Of a DNA stretch of 64,000 bases, positions 44,935 through 59,100 are shown piece after piece (position 1 is the stretch's first letter; every line of letters starts with the position of its first letter). The stretch comes from Apiospora phragmitis (taxonomy: Eukaryota > Ascomycota > Sordariomycetes > Amphisphaeriales > Apiosporaceae): NCBI GenBank assembly GCA_038363925.1, contig JAQQWL010000010.1, forward strand, positions 434,001 to 498,000. Direction: 5' to 3'. The position numbers and the translations under genes are program-made. The notes below the pieces were generated by a model that made no database searches, was not told the DNA's origin, and saw nothing but the letters and a program-made list of their open reading frames with translations.

Positions 44935-46528
44935 GTAATTTAATAACTAATATTATAAATTAATTAAATTAATTAATATAGTTTAAACGTTTAATTAATA
45001 TATTAATAAAGGAGCTAATAAATAAGATTACTAAATTTAAAGATGTAAAAACCGACGAGTAGTTAGCCATCTTTAATAATTTTTATACCGATTCGAAACA
45101 TTTACACTAAGTATCTATTACGGCTAGTTTTAATTAAGGAATTTATAATAATTATATTAGAAGAGATAATTTTTAAATCTTTACTATATACGAAGGATAT
45201 TTTACGCTTTTATAAATACTATATATATATAATAATTATATAAAATACCTCGTAAAAAAACTCGAGTATAAATAGTTTCTTTAAAAGATTAATAAACGAC
45301 TTCTTACGTAAATATACCCGGATTATATTATTAGAAAAATTTAAACGTTAATTCTTGACGGATAACGCGCATACTTATTAATATAAGAAAATTTATAATA
45401 GTTACGATAATACTATTTAAAAAGACGAGATTAAAAGACTATTTTAAAGACCGATACTTTAAATACGTTTAAAAAAATTGCGAGCTTATAAATATTTAAA
45501 AGAAAGCGTTTAATATTTTTAAAACCTATAAATACATACTTAATAAAAAAACCTTTCTATTATATTAAAGAATTTATAAAACGTTTATAAATTTTAATAA
45601 ACTTTCGAACTACTCGAAAAACCCGAATTTTAAATACTAAAAATAATACTTTATACGAAGAGGTGTATAAAAACGCCTCCGCTAATATATTAAAAAGCAT
45701 TTTATAAAAACGAGAAAAACGATAATAATAATAAACTAATTAACCGTAAATAATTATTAATTACTTATAAGAGCAACGCTCGAAAAATAAACGACGCCTA
45801 TTATAAAAGAACGATAATAAGCGGACTAAAATAGGTCCTTATATTTAATAACGGATAATTAAAATATTTATAACTATATCGTATTAATAATCGAAATTAA
45901 AAAAGTTATTATTCGAGCGTTATTAAATAATAAAGCGTAGGATAATTATATTTTATTACGAATAGTTAATAGTTTAATATTAAAATAATAAGAGAAAAAC
46001 GCCCTATATTAATTTAAAACCGTTAATAAAGGATTTATAACGTATAATAATGAGATACATAAAAAGAAATCGCGAACCTTTTAATTAATATTAAAAAACG
46101 TTATAAACGAATTATATATAATATTATAAACGTTATAAGATACGATATAATTTTAAGTATATTTTAATTACGGGTAAGTAATTTTAAAATTAATTAAAAA
46201 ATAAGCTAATTCTAATAAAATATATTAAAAAGAGGTATTATTTAATAAATAATGATTTAAAAAATAATCTTTTAATAAACTTAAAGTATTTAAAATATGT
46301 ATTATTATTAAAGAATATAAATTAAACGTTATAACGATTATGTTCGAAAAGTACTAGTAATTCGAAACTTTTTTTAATAAGAAATTAAAAATAAGTTTAC
46401 CGCTTTATATACGATAAGATTATAAAATACTGTTTAAAAATATAAAAGAACCCTTATTTATATTTATATATAAACTTAATTAAGAGTACGAATAAGCTTT
46501 AAAAAAGTATATTATAAAAAACTTTAAA
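44935..46528 (+). mobile_element. Ty3/gypsy fragment C, internal part only
   Basis: Matches the segment 49400-51030 of element A in order and orientation (for example the ACGAAGGATATTTTACGCTTTTATAA-type stretch and the protease-to-RT linker) but is more AT-rich. It stops at 46528 where an LTR in the opposite direction begins. No complete gene; frames are full of stops. Confidence 0.7.
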
Positions 46529-46740
46529 TATAACGAACGTTATTTAGTTTTTAAAAGAAACTTAATAAGACGTACTAGGGTTTATATTAATAATACGAAA
46601 GAGTATTTAAACTTGCGATAAAAGTCCGATTTATTAATATAATATATAATAGCTATAAAAACGAAGGTAACTAAAGTACGTATAAGGGATATTCGTTATT
46701 ATATATTTAATCCTTTTTTTATTTATCCTTTTATTACTTA
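46529..46740 (-). mobile_element. LTR fragment, inverted
   Basis: Starts TATAACGAACGTTATTTAG, the RIP-altered complement of the LTR 3' end seen in elements A and B, and follows the LTR to about 46700. It then diverges. Its far end is missing or too changed to place. Confidence 0.65.
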
Positions 46741-46851
46741 ATTTAAATTAATTATACATAGTATTATTTAATATTATTTTATCGAGTTGCGTTGGGCTTT
46801 ATTCGTTACGTAACTCGTTTTTAATTATCTTTATAATTCTGTCCACCTTTA

Positions 46852-47488
46852 TGTTACGACCTGACCTGATTATATGGCTAAGACCCACAAAGCATCGGCC
46901 CGGATTTACGATACCCCGCCTAGGCTACGACATCACAGCCACCGACCGTGCTGTTAGCTATATTAATATAAACTCGCCTATATTATAAAAGCGCGCGATA
47001 ACCACGATAATAGAATCTTAAATAGCAGCAGGCTGGGTACTACTTAAAGAAGCAATAAAGACGACGTCACGTGATAGATTATTAGGATTACTAGGGACAG
47101 CTAGGTGAGCTTACGATTTAACTAATAATAAGGATTACTAGGATTACTAAAATATAAGGGTGAGCTAAGCGATTTAACGAATTAGTAAAGAAAGAGATTA
47201 AATATATAACGACGGACGTTCTCTATGTATTTTATATAAATACTCTTTATTTTAATAATTAATTTAAATATTAATTTAACCTATTAATAAAATAAATAAT
47301 CTTAATAACTCTATTATAAATACCTTTAAATCTATGTACTTTAATTATCTTTATTCTTATAAATTATTACTTATTATATTAATAAAAATAGACTTTTATC
47401 GCACGTTTAAATATTCTTTCATATTATTAATATAAACCTTAATACGTTTTATTAAGTTTTTTTTAAAACTTAAATAACGTTCGTTATA
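46852..47488 (+). repeat. 5' LTR of element A
   Basis: Begins TGTTACGACCTGACC and ends CGTTCGTTATA, the original ...TACA presumably having mutated. Much of its first 130 bp remains GC-richer than its surroundings. Confidence 0.9.
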
Positions 47489-48799
47489 TTTTAATTACTC
47501 TTATTTTTATAAGTTATTATTTAAACCTTCGAGTAATAATATCATAAGAACTATATTTACGCCTAGCCTTAACAACACCGCCCGATAAGGAAAGATCCCT
47601 ATCGCCACCCCTAGCACCTCTTAACGAGACCTTGTTATAGAGGTCAATAACGACGATAGTAATAACGAGCCTACTTAATAAACGCTAGTTAAACGAATTA
47701 AAAAACTTAAGTAAAAAAGCGCTAATTATTAATATTATTACGCACGGCTTAAAAAAAAGCATAACGAGCTCCGAACTAAAAATACTTTAAAATAAATACC
47801 TTATAATATTAATAAGCTACGCGAAAAAATATATCTCTTTCGTATAACTATTAATATTATTTAAACCTTTATTATACTTAAAAAGGGTATAAAGATTAAT
47901 ACTTTAATACTATTTAACGGAATAAGCGGGAACTTTCGAAACTTTTTTATTTAAATTAAAGCCTATTAACGATTTTATTAAAAAACGTTTTAAAATATTA
48001 CTTAACGAGTCGTTTACGCTACCTCGTTTTTTAAAAATAAGGTACTCGCTTAATTCAAACCTTACTTAAATAAACTTATAAAAAACGATTAATAAATTAA
48101 ACTATACCGCATAGAAATATAACGAATTTTTAAAAGTTACGATAGCTTTAAACAAGCTTTTAAGTCACTTTTCCAAAACCCCGATAAAAAACGATAAGTA
48201 GAGAAGGAACTCGAAACCTTTAAATAAAAAGGATCAGCCGCTTTTTACACAGCCGAATTCTAACGCATTATAGCTCGATTAAACTGTACCGAAGTTACGA
48301 AAATTATAATATATTATCGAGGCTTAAAAAAAAACGTTAAGAACGAACTTAGCCGGCTAGATACCCCTAATAATTTCCTTTCGTATATAGAGTTCACTAT
48401 TAAAATCGATACTTATATATATAAATAACGCCGTAAAAAATAAGGCGAACTATTATAATAAATTAATTAAATTTAAACTAATACCGAATAATTACGTTAA
48501 TATAATAATATACCGCTTAGAAATACTACGGCGTATAGTTATTATAATAAACCTATAGATCTCGACGCTATTAAATATAATAACTTAAATAAAAAGTAAC
48601 GCGTTACTTATTATAACTATTAAAAATAAAGATATTACGCTCGAAAATATCGAGTATTAAAAAAAAACTTCTAATAAATACTAGACGAACGACACGTTAA
48701 TATTACTAAAGTAAAAAACACCCTAATAGTAATTATTAAAAATAATAGCGCTATTACTAAACACGGTAGCCTATTCTAAATAGCTTGCTATAATAATAG

Positions 48800-48929
48800 T
48801 ATTACGATCGGCGGGTTGGTCCCCCGCGGGGTAGCACTTAAGGCGTAGAATTAGATAGAAATGACCCGAAGAGTCATTTCCGAAGCTTTTGCTTTATGGC
48901 GTAGTAGTTAGTTTATACGCACTGTAATA
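48800..48929 (+). repeat. Left terminal direct repeat of miniature element
   Basis: 130 bp; about nine in ten bases identical by eye to 49165-49294. Differences are mainly C/T and G/A. Confidence 0.85.
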
Positions 48930-49164
48930 TAATAACTCTTCGCCCTTGCTAAATAGGAGACGTGGGTTCGATTCTTATATTTACTAGATAGGAGCTCTTT
49001 TTAACTGCTTAAGTAAGATCGCTAGTAAGCAGGCAAGGCCTTATACGGATTAACTACTCGTATAAAAGCTTTAGAGTTTCTTTACACCGAGTTTAAGTAA
49101 ATTATATAGTATTAGGGGTTTATCGCCTTAGATATAAGGGCATGCCTTTAGAGAGAGGGTATAG

Positions 49165-49294
49165 TGTTACGATCGGCGGGTTGGTCCCTCGCGGGGTAGC
49201 ACTTAAGGCGTAGAATTGGATAAAAATAACCCGAAGAGTCATTTCCGAAGCTTTTACTTTATAGCGTAGTGGTTAGTCTATACGCACTATAATA
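49165..49294 (+). repeat. Right terminal direct repeat of miniature element
   Basis: 130 bp; keeps the original TGTTACG start. Followed directly by the duplicated AATAG. Confidence 0.85.
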
Positions 49295-52200
49295 AATAGG
49301 TACGCTTTATACCTAGCGGATAAAGAAAGTATTAGATAATTTCTAAAAAACCTTAAAAGTGGAAACCATAACCGGAGCGTCGCGATATTACAGAGGGAGC
49401 AACCCCCCCTATATAATAATAATAACGACTTTATTAATAATATTATAAATTAATTAGCGTAACTATTAAACTATAAATATCTAGTTAATATACCGATAAA
49501 AGAATTAGTAAATAAGATTATAAAGTTTAGAGACTTAAGGACCGATAAATAATTAACTATCCCTAGTATTCTTTACCTCGATTTAAAACACTTACGTTAA
49601 ATACTTATCACGGCTAGGTTTAATTAAGGAATTTACGGTAATTATATAATAAAAGATAACACCCGAATCTCCTTTACGTACGAAGGATATTTTACGCTTT
49701 TATAAATTCTATACGTATACGATACTTATATAAAACACTTCGCGGAGAAACTCGAATATAAATAGTTTCTTTAAAGGATTAATAAACGATTTATTACGTA
49801 ACTATACCTTAATTATATTTTTAAAAAGATCCGAATATTAATTCCTAACGAACTGCGTATATACCTATTAATATAAAAAGACTTATAATAACTATAATAA
49901 TACTACTTAAGAGGACGAGATTAAAGGGAGTACTTTAAAAATTAATAGCTTAAACACGCTTAAAAAAAATCGCGAGCTTATAAACGTCTAGAGGAAAACG
50001 CTTAACGCTTTTAGGATATATAAGTATATACCCGATAGGAGAACCCCCTTAATTTATTAAAAAACTTATAAAATGTTTATAAATTATCGCGAACTTAATA
50101 AACCTTCGAATTATTTAAAAAACCCGAGTTTCAAATATTAAGGATAGCATTTCGTATAGAGAGAAATATAGAAACACCCCTACCGATATATTAAAAAACG
50201 CCTTATAAAAAACGAAAGGAATAATAGTGATAATACGAGGATCGATCGTAAGAAAATATTAATTACCTATAAGAGTAGCGTTTAAAAAATAAACGCCGCT
50301 TATTATAAAAGGACGATAATAGGCGGACTAAGACAGGTCCCTATATTAAATAACGGATAATCGAGCTATTCATGAGCATATTATATTAGTAATAGGTATA
50401 AAAAAAGTTTATATTAAAGCGTTACTCGATAGCGGAGCGTAAAAAAACTATATTTCATTACGAATTATTAATTGCCTTAAATTCGAATAATAAGAGAAAA
50501 ACGTTTTATATCGATTTAAAACCGTTAATAAAGGATTTATAACTTATAACGATAGAGAAGTACGGAAAGAAGTTACGAACTTTTTAATTAATATTAAAAA
50601 ACGTTATAAATAAATTACGTGTAATATCACGGACGTTATAAAATACGATATAATTTTAAGGATACCTTAATTACGGGTAAGTGGTTTTAGAATTAATTAA
50701 AAAACAGGCTAATTTTAATAAAATATATTAAAAAGAGGTTTAATCGATAAATAACGGTTTAAAAAGCGACCCTTTAATAAACCTAAAGTTTTTAAAGTAT
50801 ATATTATTATTAAAAAACCTAAGCTAAATATTATAATAATTATATTAAAAAAGTACAAGTAATTCGAAACTCTTTTTTAATAAGAAACTAAAAATAAACT
50901 TACCGCTTTACACATAATAAAATTACGAAATACCCTTTAAAAATAAGAAAGAACCCCTATTTATACCTATATATAAACTTAACCAGGAGTATAAATAAGC
51001 CTTAAAGGAGTACATTACGGAAAATCTCGAGAAAGGAGTTATACGACCATCCACATCGCTAACAAGCTTCCCTATCCTCTTTATCCTAAAAAAGAGCAAG
51101 GATAAGAAACCTAAGTGGTATATATGTATCGATTATTAAAAGCTTAACGAAATTATTATTAAAAACCGGTACCCTTTACTTTTAATTAGCAACCTACGAA
51201 ATAAGTTATTAAACGTTAAAATCTTTATAATACTCGATCTCCTTAATATATATAACTTAATCCGAATTAAAAAAGGAAAGGAATAGAAAACCGCGTTTTA
51301 AACTAAGTACGAATATTTTAAATATTAAGCTATACTATTTAACTTAATTAATATACCGGCTAATTATTAATCTATAATTAACCATATCTTAAGAGAATAC
51401 CTTAATAAGTTTATTATAATATATCTCGATAATATCCTTATTTACTCTAAAAATAACGAGCAGTACCGAGAACACGTAAAACTAGTATTCCGGAAGCTAT
51501 AAAACGCTAACCTACTAGTTAACCTAAAAAAGAGCGAATTCTATTAACGATCCGTTATATTCGTAAGATATATAATATCTTTTAAAGAAATCCGGATAGA
51601 ACCCTTTAAAATCTTAATAGTTAAAAAGTAGCCCACGCTTATAAACGCTACAAAAGTTAAATCCTTTTTAAAATTAGCTAATTATTACCGGATATTTATC
51701 CCCGGATTTAATAAGTTAGCGATACCTTTAATAAACTTAATAAAAAAGGACGAGCTATTTTAATAAATAGAGAAAAAAGGCTAAGCCTTTTATAATATTA
51801 AGAAGCGAATTTTTAATAAATTAGTACTCCGCGTAACGGACTTTTTAAAACTAAAACCGATACATCGAACTATATAATCGGAGGATAACTAAATTAACGA
51901 AACGATAACGGAAAATCGCACGTTATTACATTCTTTTTTAAAAAGCTGAATAAATTCGAACTTAATTATTAAATATAAGATAAAGAGTTAATAGCTATTA
52001 TTAAAGCTTGCGAAAAATAGAGACATTATTTTAACGGAATAATAAAACTAATTAAAATTTATACTAATTATAAAAACTTTATAACATTTATTATTATTAA
52101 AGAGTTAAATAAATAATAAATACGGTAATCTAAATTCCTTTTAGAATTTAACCTCATTATTATCTACCGGAAGAGTAATAAGAACGGTCGCGCTAACGTA

Positions 52201-54375
52201 TTAAGCCGGCGGCTAAATTATTAAAAAAAAGTTCTACTCGAGATATAAACTATTTTAACGTATGACCGGGATAATAACCTCGTATTATTATAATAACTAA
52301 ACGTTACGAGCCACGTTTAGTATAATGATAACTAAATTATTAAATTTTAATAACTTAGCTAGACCTTAGACCCTATTAATTACGCTAAGGACCACCTCGA
52401 AGACTATAACGGCCTCACCTTTTATCGAAATAAGATCCATATCTTTAAGCGGTATCGTAAAGACTTTATTAAAGAGTTCTACGAGCACCCTATATATAGA
52501 TATTAAAGGATATTTAAGACTTAAAAGCGAATCACTAAATAATTTAATTATAAAAACCTTAAGCTAACTATGGCTAAAATTATTAATAAGTACGACTTAT
52601 ATAATAAAGCTAAGTTCGTAAAATATTAATTATATAAAGAATTATAACTAATTTTACCGCTAAATAAGGTATAAAAAACGATCGCGCTTAACTTTATAAT
52701 TAAACTACCCCTATTAAAAAAACCTTTAATTAAGGCTAATTACGATAGTATCTTAATAATTATAAATAAATTCACGAAGTATACCTACTTCCTGCCGTAT
52801 AAAAAGTTTAGCGATACTAGCGATCTAGCCTATACCTTCCTCCGTATTATTATTAACCAGCACGGACTATTAAAACAATTATTTCCGACCGAAACAAGCT
52901 ATTTATAATAAAATTCTAAAAGTTATTCATAATATAACTCGGTATTAAGCATAAGTTATTCATAACTTATCACCCTTAAACGAATGGACAAACAGAAAGA
53001 ATAAACTAAACCTTAGAGTAATACCTACGCTGCTACGTTAACTACGAATAAAACAACTAGGTGCAGTTATTACCTATAGCCCAATTCGCCTATAACAGCG
53101 CAAATAACGAAACTACACGCATATCACCATTCCGAGCAAACTACGGGTATAACTTAAAAATTACTAAAAAACCCCTAGAAAGAGAGCTAATACTAATCGC
53201 GACCATATAAGTCGAAAAATTAAAAGAACTCTAAATTATACTATAACAAGACCTTACCTTCCTTTAATAACGAATAAAGAGATATATTAAATAAATAAAG
53301 TTAAAGGGACTAACCTTTAAAAAAGGAGAAAAGGTTTACTTTCTATAACGAAATATTAAAATAAAACGACTAAGTAATAAACTAGACTTTAAAAAGATCG
53401 AACTATTTAAAATCGTAAAAGTCGTTTTAAAAACTAATTACCGATTATTACTACTTAAAATAATATAAATATACCTTATATTTTATATTTTATTATTCGA
53501 ATTAACGGCTAAAAAAACCCTAATTAATATATAACTAGAAATCGAAATAGATTAACACGAGTATAAAATCGACAGAATTATTAATAATAAAAAAACGAGG
53601 CTTCTAATACTTCGTTTAATAAAAAAATTACTTATTAAAAAATAATATTTAAAAACTTAAAAAATACTTAATAAACGCCGCGGAAAAGCTAAAAAAGTTT
53701 AAATTAAGGCGAAATTAAAATTTATTACGTTTTAATTTATTACTCCGAACGCTTTAAAAAACTACGCTTTAATAACCGCCTTAAACTCGGCGTGCTCGAC
53801 CGCCTTTAGTTCGTTTAAAAAATAAAAGCCACGCCTAGCTATTTCTATATTACGCGTTATTAAAGAGTTCCGTTATTATTAAATCCGTTTTAAATATTAA
53901 AAAGCCTCTTAAACCTCCCGGTAAACCTTTTTTAAAGCCGCGCTCGCCTCGCGTAAAGAGTCGCTAACCGTCTACTTTTCGGAATATAGGCGGCGGGACT
54001 TATTAATAACTTAAAATACCGCGGAAACGGATAAACTAAAGCCGTCGTAAGACTAACCACGGCGGATATACTTTTTATAACGAGAAATATTATATAATAT
54101 AATATATTTCTATTTTTTTTTAAATAAAAAAAGTACGGTATAGTTTTAAAACTAAATTTATTAAAAAGGGTAATTAAATTATAATATTATTTAATTTTTT
54201 AAAATTTTATATAAAAAATAAGTTTTTTAATATAATTTAATATAATAAATAAATATTATAATAAAAAAATAATAAAAAAAAAGAGAACTTATTAAACCTC
54301 GATACGACGAGTAAGTAAAAAATATTTAAAGAATTTAACGCTTCGAAAATAAAATAATTAAAAAAAGAGGATAGT

Positions 54376-55011
54376 ATTATAACTTAACTTAATTATACGG
54401 TTAAAACTTATAAAATATTAGCCCGGATTTATAATACCCCGCTTAAATTATAACGTTATAATTATCGACCGTATTATTAATTATATTAATATAAACTCGC
54501 TTATATTATAAAAGCGTGCGATAATAATAATAATAGAATCTCGAATAGCAGTAGGCTAGGTATAATTTAAAGAAGTAATAAAAACGACGTTACGTAATAA
54601 ATTATTAAGATTATTAAGAATAGTTAAGTGAGCTTACGATTTAATTAATAACGAGGATTACTAGGATTATTAAAATATAAAGGTAAGCTAAGCGATTTAA
54701 CGGATTAATAAAAAAGGAGATTAAATATATAACGATGAACGTTCCCTATATATTTTATATAAATACTCTTTACCTTAATAATTAATTTAAATATTAATTT
54801 AATTTATTAATAAAGTAAACAGCCTTAATAATTCTATTATAAATACTTTTAAATCCACGCACCTTAATCGTCTTCGTTTTTACGAATTATTACTTATTAT
54901 ATTAATAAAAGCGGACTTTTATCGCACGTTTAAATACTTTTTCGTATTATTAATATAAACCCTAGTACGTCTTACTAGGTTTCTTTTAAAACCCGGATAA
55001 CGTTCGTTACA
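54376..55011 (+). repeat. 3' LTR of element A
   Basis: Begins TATTATAACTTAAC (mutated TGTTACGACCTGAC) and ends CGTTCGTTACA. Collinear with the 5' LTR; differences seen by eye are mostly transitions. Confidence 0.9.
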
Positions 55012-55016
55012 CTTTA

Positions 55017-55297
55017 TTTATTTAAAGCTAAACAGTTATATCGTATTATTTTTATAATTTTAATTATTATAATATTATAACGATATAATATTATAACGAT
55101 ATAATATTTATTATTATAAATAAGTTTATTACTATTAATCGATAAGGTAAGTATTATTATTAATTTTTATAAACGCCTTAAAATATAATATTACCGTACC
55201 GAGTATAAGTCTAACCGCATAATTAGGTTAAATCGTAATACTATCCTTCCTCCTCTACTTACTTTATCCCTAAAGTAGTTAGTCGTTATAAGTACTC
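55017..55297. other. AT-rich spacer between inverted elements, with LTR scrap
   Basis: Mostly unassigned AT-rich sequence. Bases ~55208-55240 resemble the end of an inverted LTR (AACCGCATAATTAGGTTAAAT...). There is a short tandem ATATTATAACGAT repeat at ~55065-55105. Confidence 0.5.
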
Positions 55298-55476
55298 ACG
55301 TATCTTATAAGCGAATATTTTATCTTTATACCCTTTTTAATAAAATATGAGTTAATTTTATTATAACGTATTTAATATATTAAAATTAATCGGAATCTTT
55401 ATTTTTAAATATTTTTATATTATTTTAATAAGTACGTATATTATACCCAGGCTTTTTAAAAATTCTATAGCGTTAT

Positions 55477-56114
55477 TATAACGAACGTTATCTAGGTTCT
55501 AAAAGAAACCTAGTAAAACGTACTAAGGTTTATATTAATAATACGAGAGAGTATTTAGGCGTGTAATAAAAGTCGCTTTTATTAATATAATAAGTAATAG
55601 CTCGTAAAAACGAAAATAACTAAAGTGTGTAAACGTTTAAGGGTATTTATAATAATTTTATTAAAACTATTTACTTTATTAATAAATTAAGATTAATATT
55701 TAAATTAATTATTAAAATAAAGAGTATTTATATAAAATATATAAGAAATATTTATTATTTATATATTTAATTTTTATTTTATTAATCCGTTAAATTATTT
55801 AGTTTATTTTTATATTTTAATAATTCGGGTGATCTCTTTATTAATAAAATTATTAGTTCACTTTATCGTTTTTAATAATCCTCGTGATCCTTTACGTGAC
55901 GTTATTTTTACTACTTTTTCGAGTTATGTCTAGCTTGTTATTATTCGGGATATCGTTATTATAATCGCTATACGATTTTATAATATAAGTACGTTTATAT
56001 TAATATAATTAATAATACGGTTAGTAATTATAATATTATAATTTAAACGAGGTATTATAAATTTAATTTAATAATTTATAAGTTTTAATTATATAATTAA
56101 ATTAAATTATAATA
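55477..56114 (-). repeat. LTR of element B (3' end of the element)
   Basis: 638 bp, complement of the A-family LTR; the far half is strongly AT-shifted. Confidence 0.88.
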
Positions 56115-59100
56115 TTATTTTATTTTTTTTAATTATTTTATTTTTAAAGTGTTAAATTTTTTTATATATTTTTACCCGTTTATTATATCGAGGTTTAATA
56201 AGTTTTTTTTTTCGTTATATTTTTATTATAATATTTATTTATTATATTAAATCGAATTAAAAAATTTATTTTTTATATAAAGTTTAAAAAAACCGAATAA
56301 TATTATAATTTAATTATTTTTTTTAACGAATTTAATTTCGAAACCATACCGTACTCTTTTTATTTAAAAAAAATAGAAATATATTATATTAAATAATATT
56401 TCTCGCTATAAAAAATATATTCGTCGTAGTCGGTCCTACGATAGTTCCGGTTTATCGGTTTTTACGGTATCTCGGGTTATCGACGAGTCCCGTCGCCTAC
56501 GCTTTAAAAAGCAGGCAGCTAATAACTCTTTACGCGAGGCGAGCGCGGCTTTAAAGAAGGCTTACCGGGAGGCTTAAGGGGCCTTTTAACGTTTAAAGCG
56601 GATTCGGCGGTAACGGAATTCTCTGGTAACGCGCGGCGTAGAGATGGCTAAGCGTGGTCTTTATTCTCTAAACGAATTAAAAGCGGCCGAGCATATTAAG
56701 TTAAAGGCGGTCGTCGAGGCGCAGTTTTTTAAAGCGTTTAAAATAATAGATTAAAACGTAATAAATTTCGACCTCGTTTTTTTTAAACTTTTATAATTCC
56801 TTTATAACGTTTATTAAATATTTTTTAAATTTTTAAATATTATTTTTTAATAAATAACTTTTTTATTAAATAAGGTATTAAAAGTTTCGTTTTTTTTATT
56901 AATAATTTTATTAATTTCGTATTTATATTAATTTATTTCGACTTTTAATTATATACTAATTAAGGTTTTTTTATCCGCTAATTTAAATAATAAAATATAA
57001 AATATAAAATATATCCGTATTATTTTAAATAATAATAATTAATAATTAGTTTTTAAAATAACTTTTATAATTTTAAATAATTTAATCTTTTTAAAATTTA
57101 ATTTATTATTTAATTATTTTATTTTAATATTTCGTTATAAAAAATAAACTTTTTTTCTTTTTTTATAAATTAATTCTTTTAATTTTATTTAATTGGTATA
57201 TCTTTTTATTTATTATTAAAAAAAGGTAAAGTTTTATTATAATATAATTTAAAGTTTTTTTTTAATTTTTTAACTTATATAATTACGATTAATATTAATT
57301 CTTTTTTTAAAAGTTTTTTAATAATTCCTAAATTATATTTATAATTTATTCGAAATAATAAAATATATATAGCTTCGTTATTTATATTATTATAAATAAA
57401 TTAAATTATAAAAAATAATTATATTTAATTATTTTATTTATAATTAATATAATAATATAAATATTACTTTAAAATTTAATTTATCCGCTTAGTTTATTTA
57501 TTTATTTAAAAATATATACGCTAGGTTATTAATATCGTTAAATTTTTTATATAGTAAAAAATAAGTATATTTTATAAATTTATTTATAATTATTAAAATA
57601 TTATTATAATCGATTTTAGTTAAAGGTTTTTCTAATAGGGGTAATTTAATAACGAAATTAAGTGCGATAGTTTTTTATACTTTATTTAATAGTAGGATTA
57701 GTTATAATTTTTTATATAGCTAGTGTCGGGTAATTTTAACTTTATTATAAAGGTTATATGTACCGATTACTTTAGTTACGATTAGTTTAAGGTTTTTATA
57801 ATTAAATTATTTAATAATCTTTTTTTAAGTTTTAAATATTCCTTAATATTTATATAAAAGATATTTATAGAATTCTTTAATAAAGTCTTCGTAATACCGC
57901 TTAAAGATATAGATCTTATTTCAGTAAAAAATGAGACCGTCGTAGTTTTTAAAGTAATCTTTAAAATAACTCGCGGGGTCGAGGGTTTAGTTAAATTATT
58001 AAAATTTAGTAACCTAATTATTATTATATTAGATATAGTTTATAACGTTTAGTTATTTCGACGGTATAAGGTTACCGTTTTAGTTATAAATAAAAACCGT
58101 CCGCGTTTCGAACGGAACTTCTTCTTAATAGTTCGGTTATCGGTTTAATATATTAACGCGACCGTTCTCGTTACCCTTTTAATAAATAATAATAAGGTTA
58201 AATTTTAATAAGAATTTAAACTATTATATTTATTATTTATTTAGTTTTTTAATAATAATAAACGTTATAAGGTTTTTATAATTAATATAAATTTTAATTA
58301 GTTTTATTATTTTATTAAAATAATATGTTTATTTTTTATAAGTTTTAATAATAGTTATTAATTTTTTATTATAAATTTAATAATTAAACTCTAATTCGTT
58401 AAACTTTTTTAATAAAAATACGACCGGGTATAGTTTTTCGTTATTATTTCGTTAATTAAGTTATCCTCCGATCGTATAATTCGATACGTCGGTTTCAATT
58501 TTAAAAGGTTTAGACGAGTCTATTACGCAAAGTATTAGTTCGTTAAAGATCCGCTCTTTAATATTATAAAAGGCTTTATTTCTTTTCTCTATTTATTAAA
58601 ACAGTTTATTCTTTTTTATTAGGTTTATTAAAGGTATCGCTATTTTATTAAATCCAGGGATAAAAATCCGGTAATAATTAATTAATTTTAAGAAGGATTT
58701 AATTTTCATAACGCTTATAAGCGTAAGTTACTTTCTAACTATTAAGATTTTCGAAGGTTCTATTTGAATTTCGTTTAAAAATATTACGTATCTTACGAAA
58801 GTAACGGATCATTAGTAGAATTCGCTTTTTCCTAGGTTAATTAATAGGTTAGCGTCCTATAGCTTTTAAAATATTAATTTTATATACTCTCGGTATTATT
58901 TATCGTTTTTAAAATAAATAAGAATATTGTCGAAATATATTATAATAAACTTATCGAAGTATTCCTATAAAATATAGTTAATTATAAATTAAAAGCTAGT
59001 TAATATATTAATTAAACTAAACGGTATAGCTTAATATTTAAAATAATTATACTTAATTCGAAACGTAGTTTTCTATTTTTTTCCCTTCTTAATTCGGATT

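Larger units (their letters stand above)
48800..49294 (+). mobile_element. 495-bp miniature LTR (TRIM-like) element with tRNA-like boxes
   Basis: Two direct 130-bp terminal repeats (48800-48929 and 49165-49294) flank a 235-bp non-coding core. The repeats begin T[G/A]TTACGATCGGCGGG and end CACT[G/A]TAATA, close to TG...CA ends. The element is flanked by a 5-bp duplication AATAG (48795-48799, 49295-49299), and element B lacks it at the matching site. A purine-rich stretch (AGAGAGAGGG, ~49151) precedes the right repeat, where a polypurine tract would be. The left repeat ends in a tRNA A-box-like sequence (GTAGTAGTTAGTTTATACGC, ~48901) and ~62 bp later the core has a B-box-like GGTTCGATTC (48965). 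It keeps far more GC than its host, so it is younger. A tRNA-derived SINE with a partial second copy is an alternative. Confidence 0.8.
47760..53720 (+). pseudogene. gag-pol remnant of element A
   Basis: Stop-interrupted coding relic with gag, protease, RT, RNase H and integrase in that order on the plus strand, broken by the miniature element at 48800-49294. A Lys/Arg-rich, chromodomain-like tail may follow the integrase (~53550-53700), but it is too altered to be sure. Confidence 0.8.
46852..55011 (+). mobile_element. Ty3/gypsy LTR retrotransposon A, full length, RIP-inactivated
   Basis: Total 8,160 bp, flanked by the 5-bp duplication CTTTA (46847-46851 and 55012-55016). LTRs are 637 and 636 bp. 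Readable remnants in one orientation: gag with a CCHC-knuckle relic (~47900-48700), the protease motif ALLDSGA (~50420), reverse transcriptase with the YLD-D/N-ILIYS catalytic block (~51420), RNase H, and an integrase core (KFTKYTYFLPYK, ~52770). The gene order protease-RT-RNase H-integrase defines the Ty3/gypsy type. Dozens of stops rule out function. It contains the 495-bp miniature element at 48800-49294. Removing that leaves an internal region of nearly the size found in element B. Confidence 0.9.

Noticed and set aside
48893..48990. Functional tRNA gene within the miniature element
   Set aside because: A- and B-box-like sequences are present, but no good acceptor stem or anticodon arm could be drawn; better explained as a tRNA-derived part of the element.
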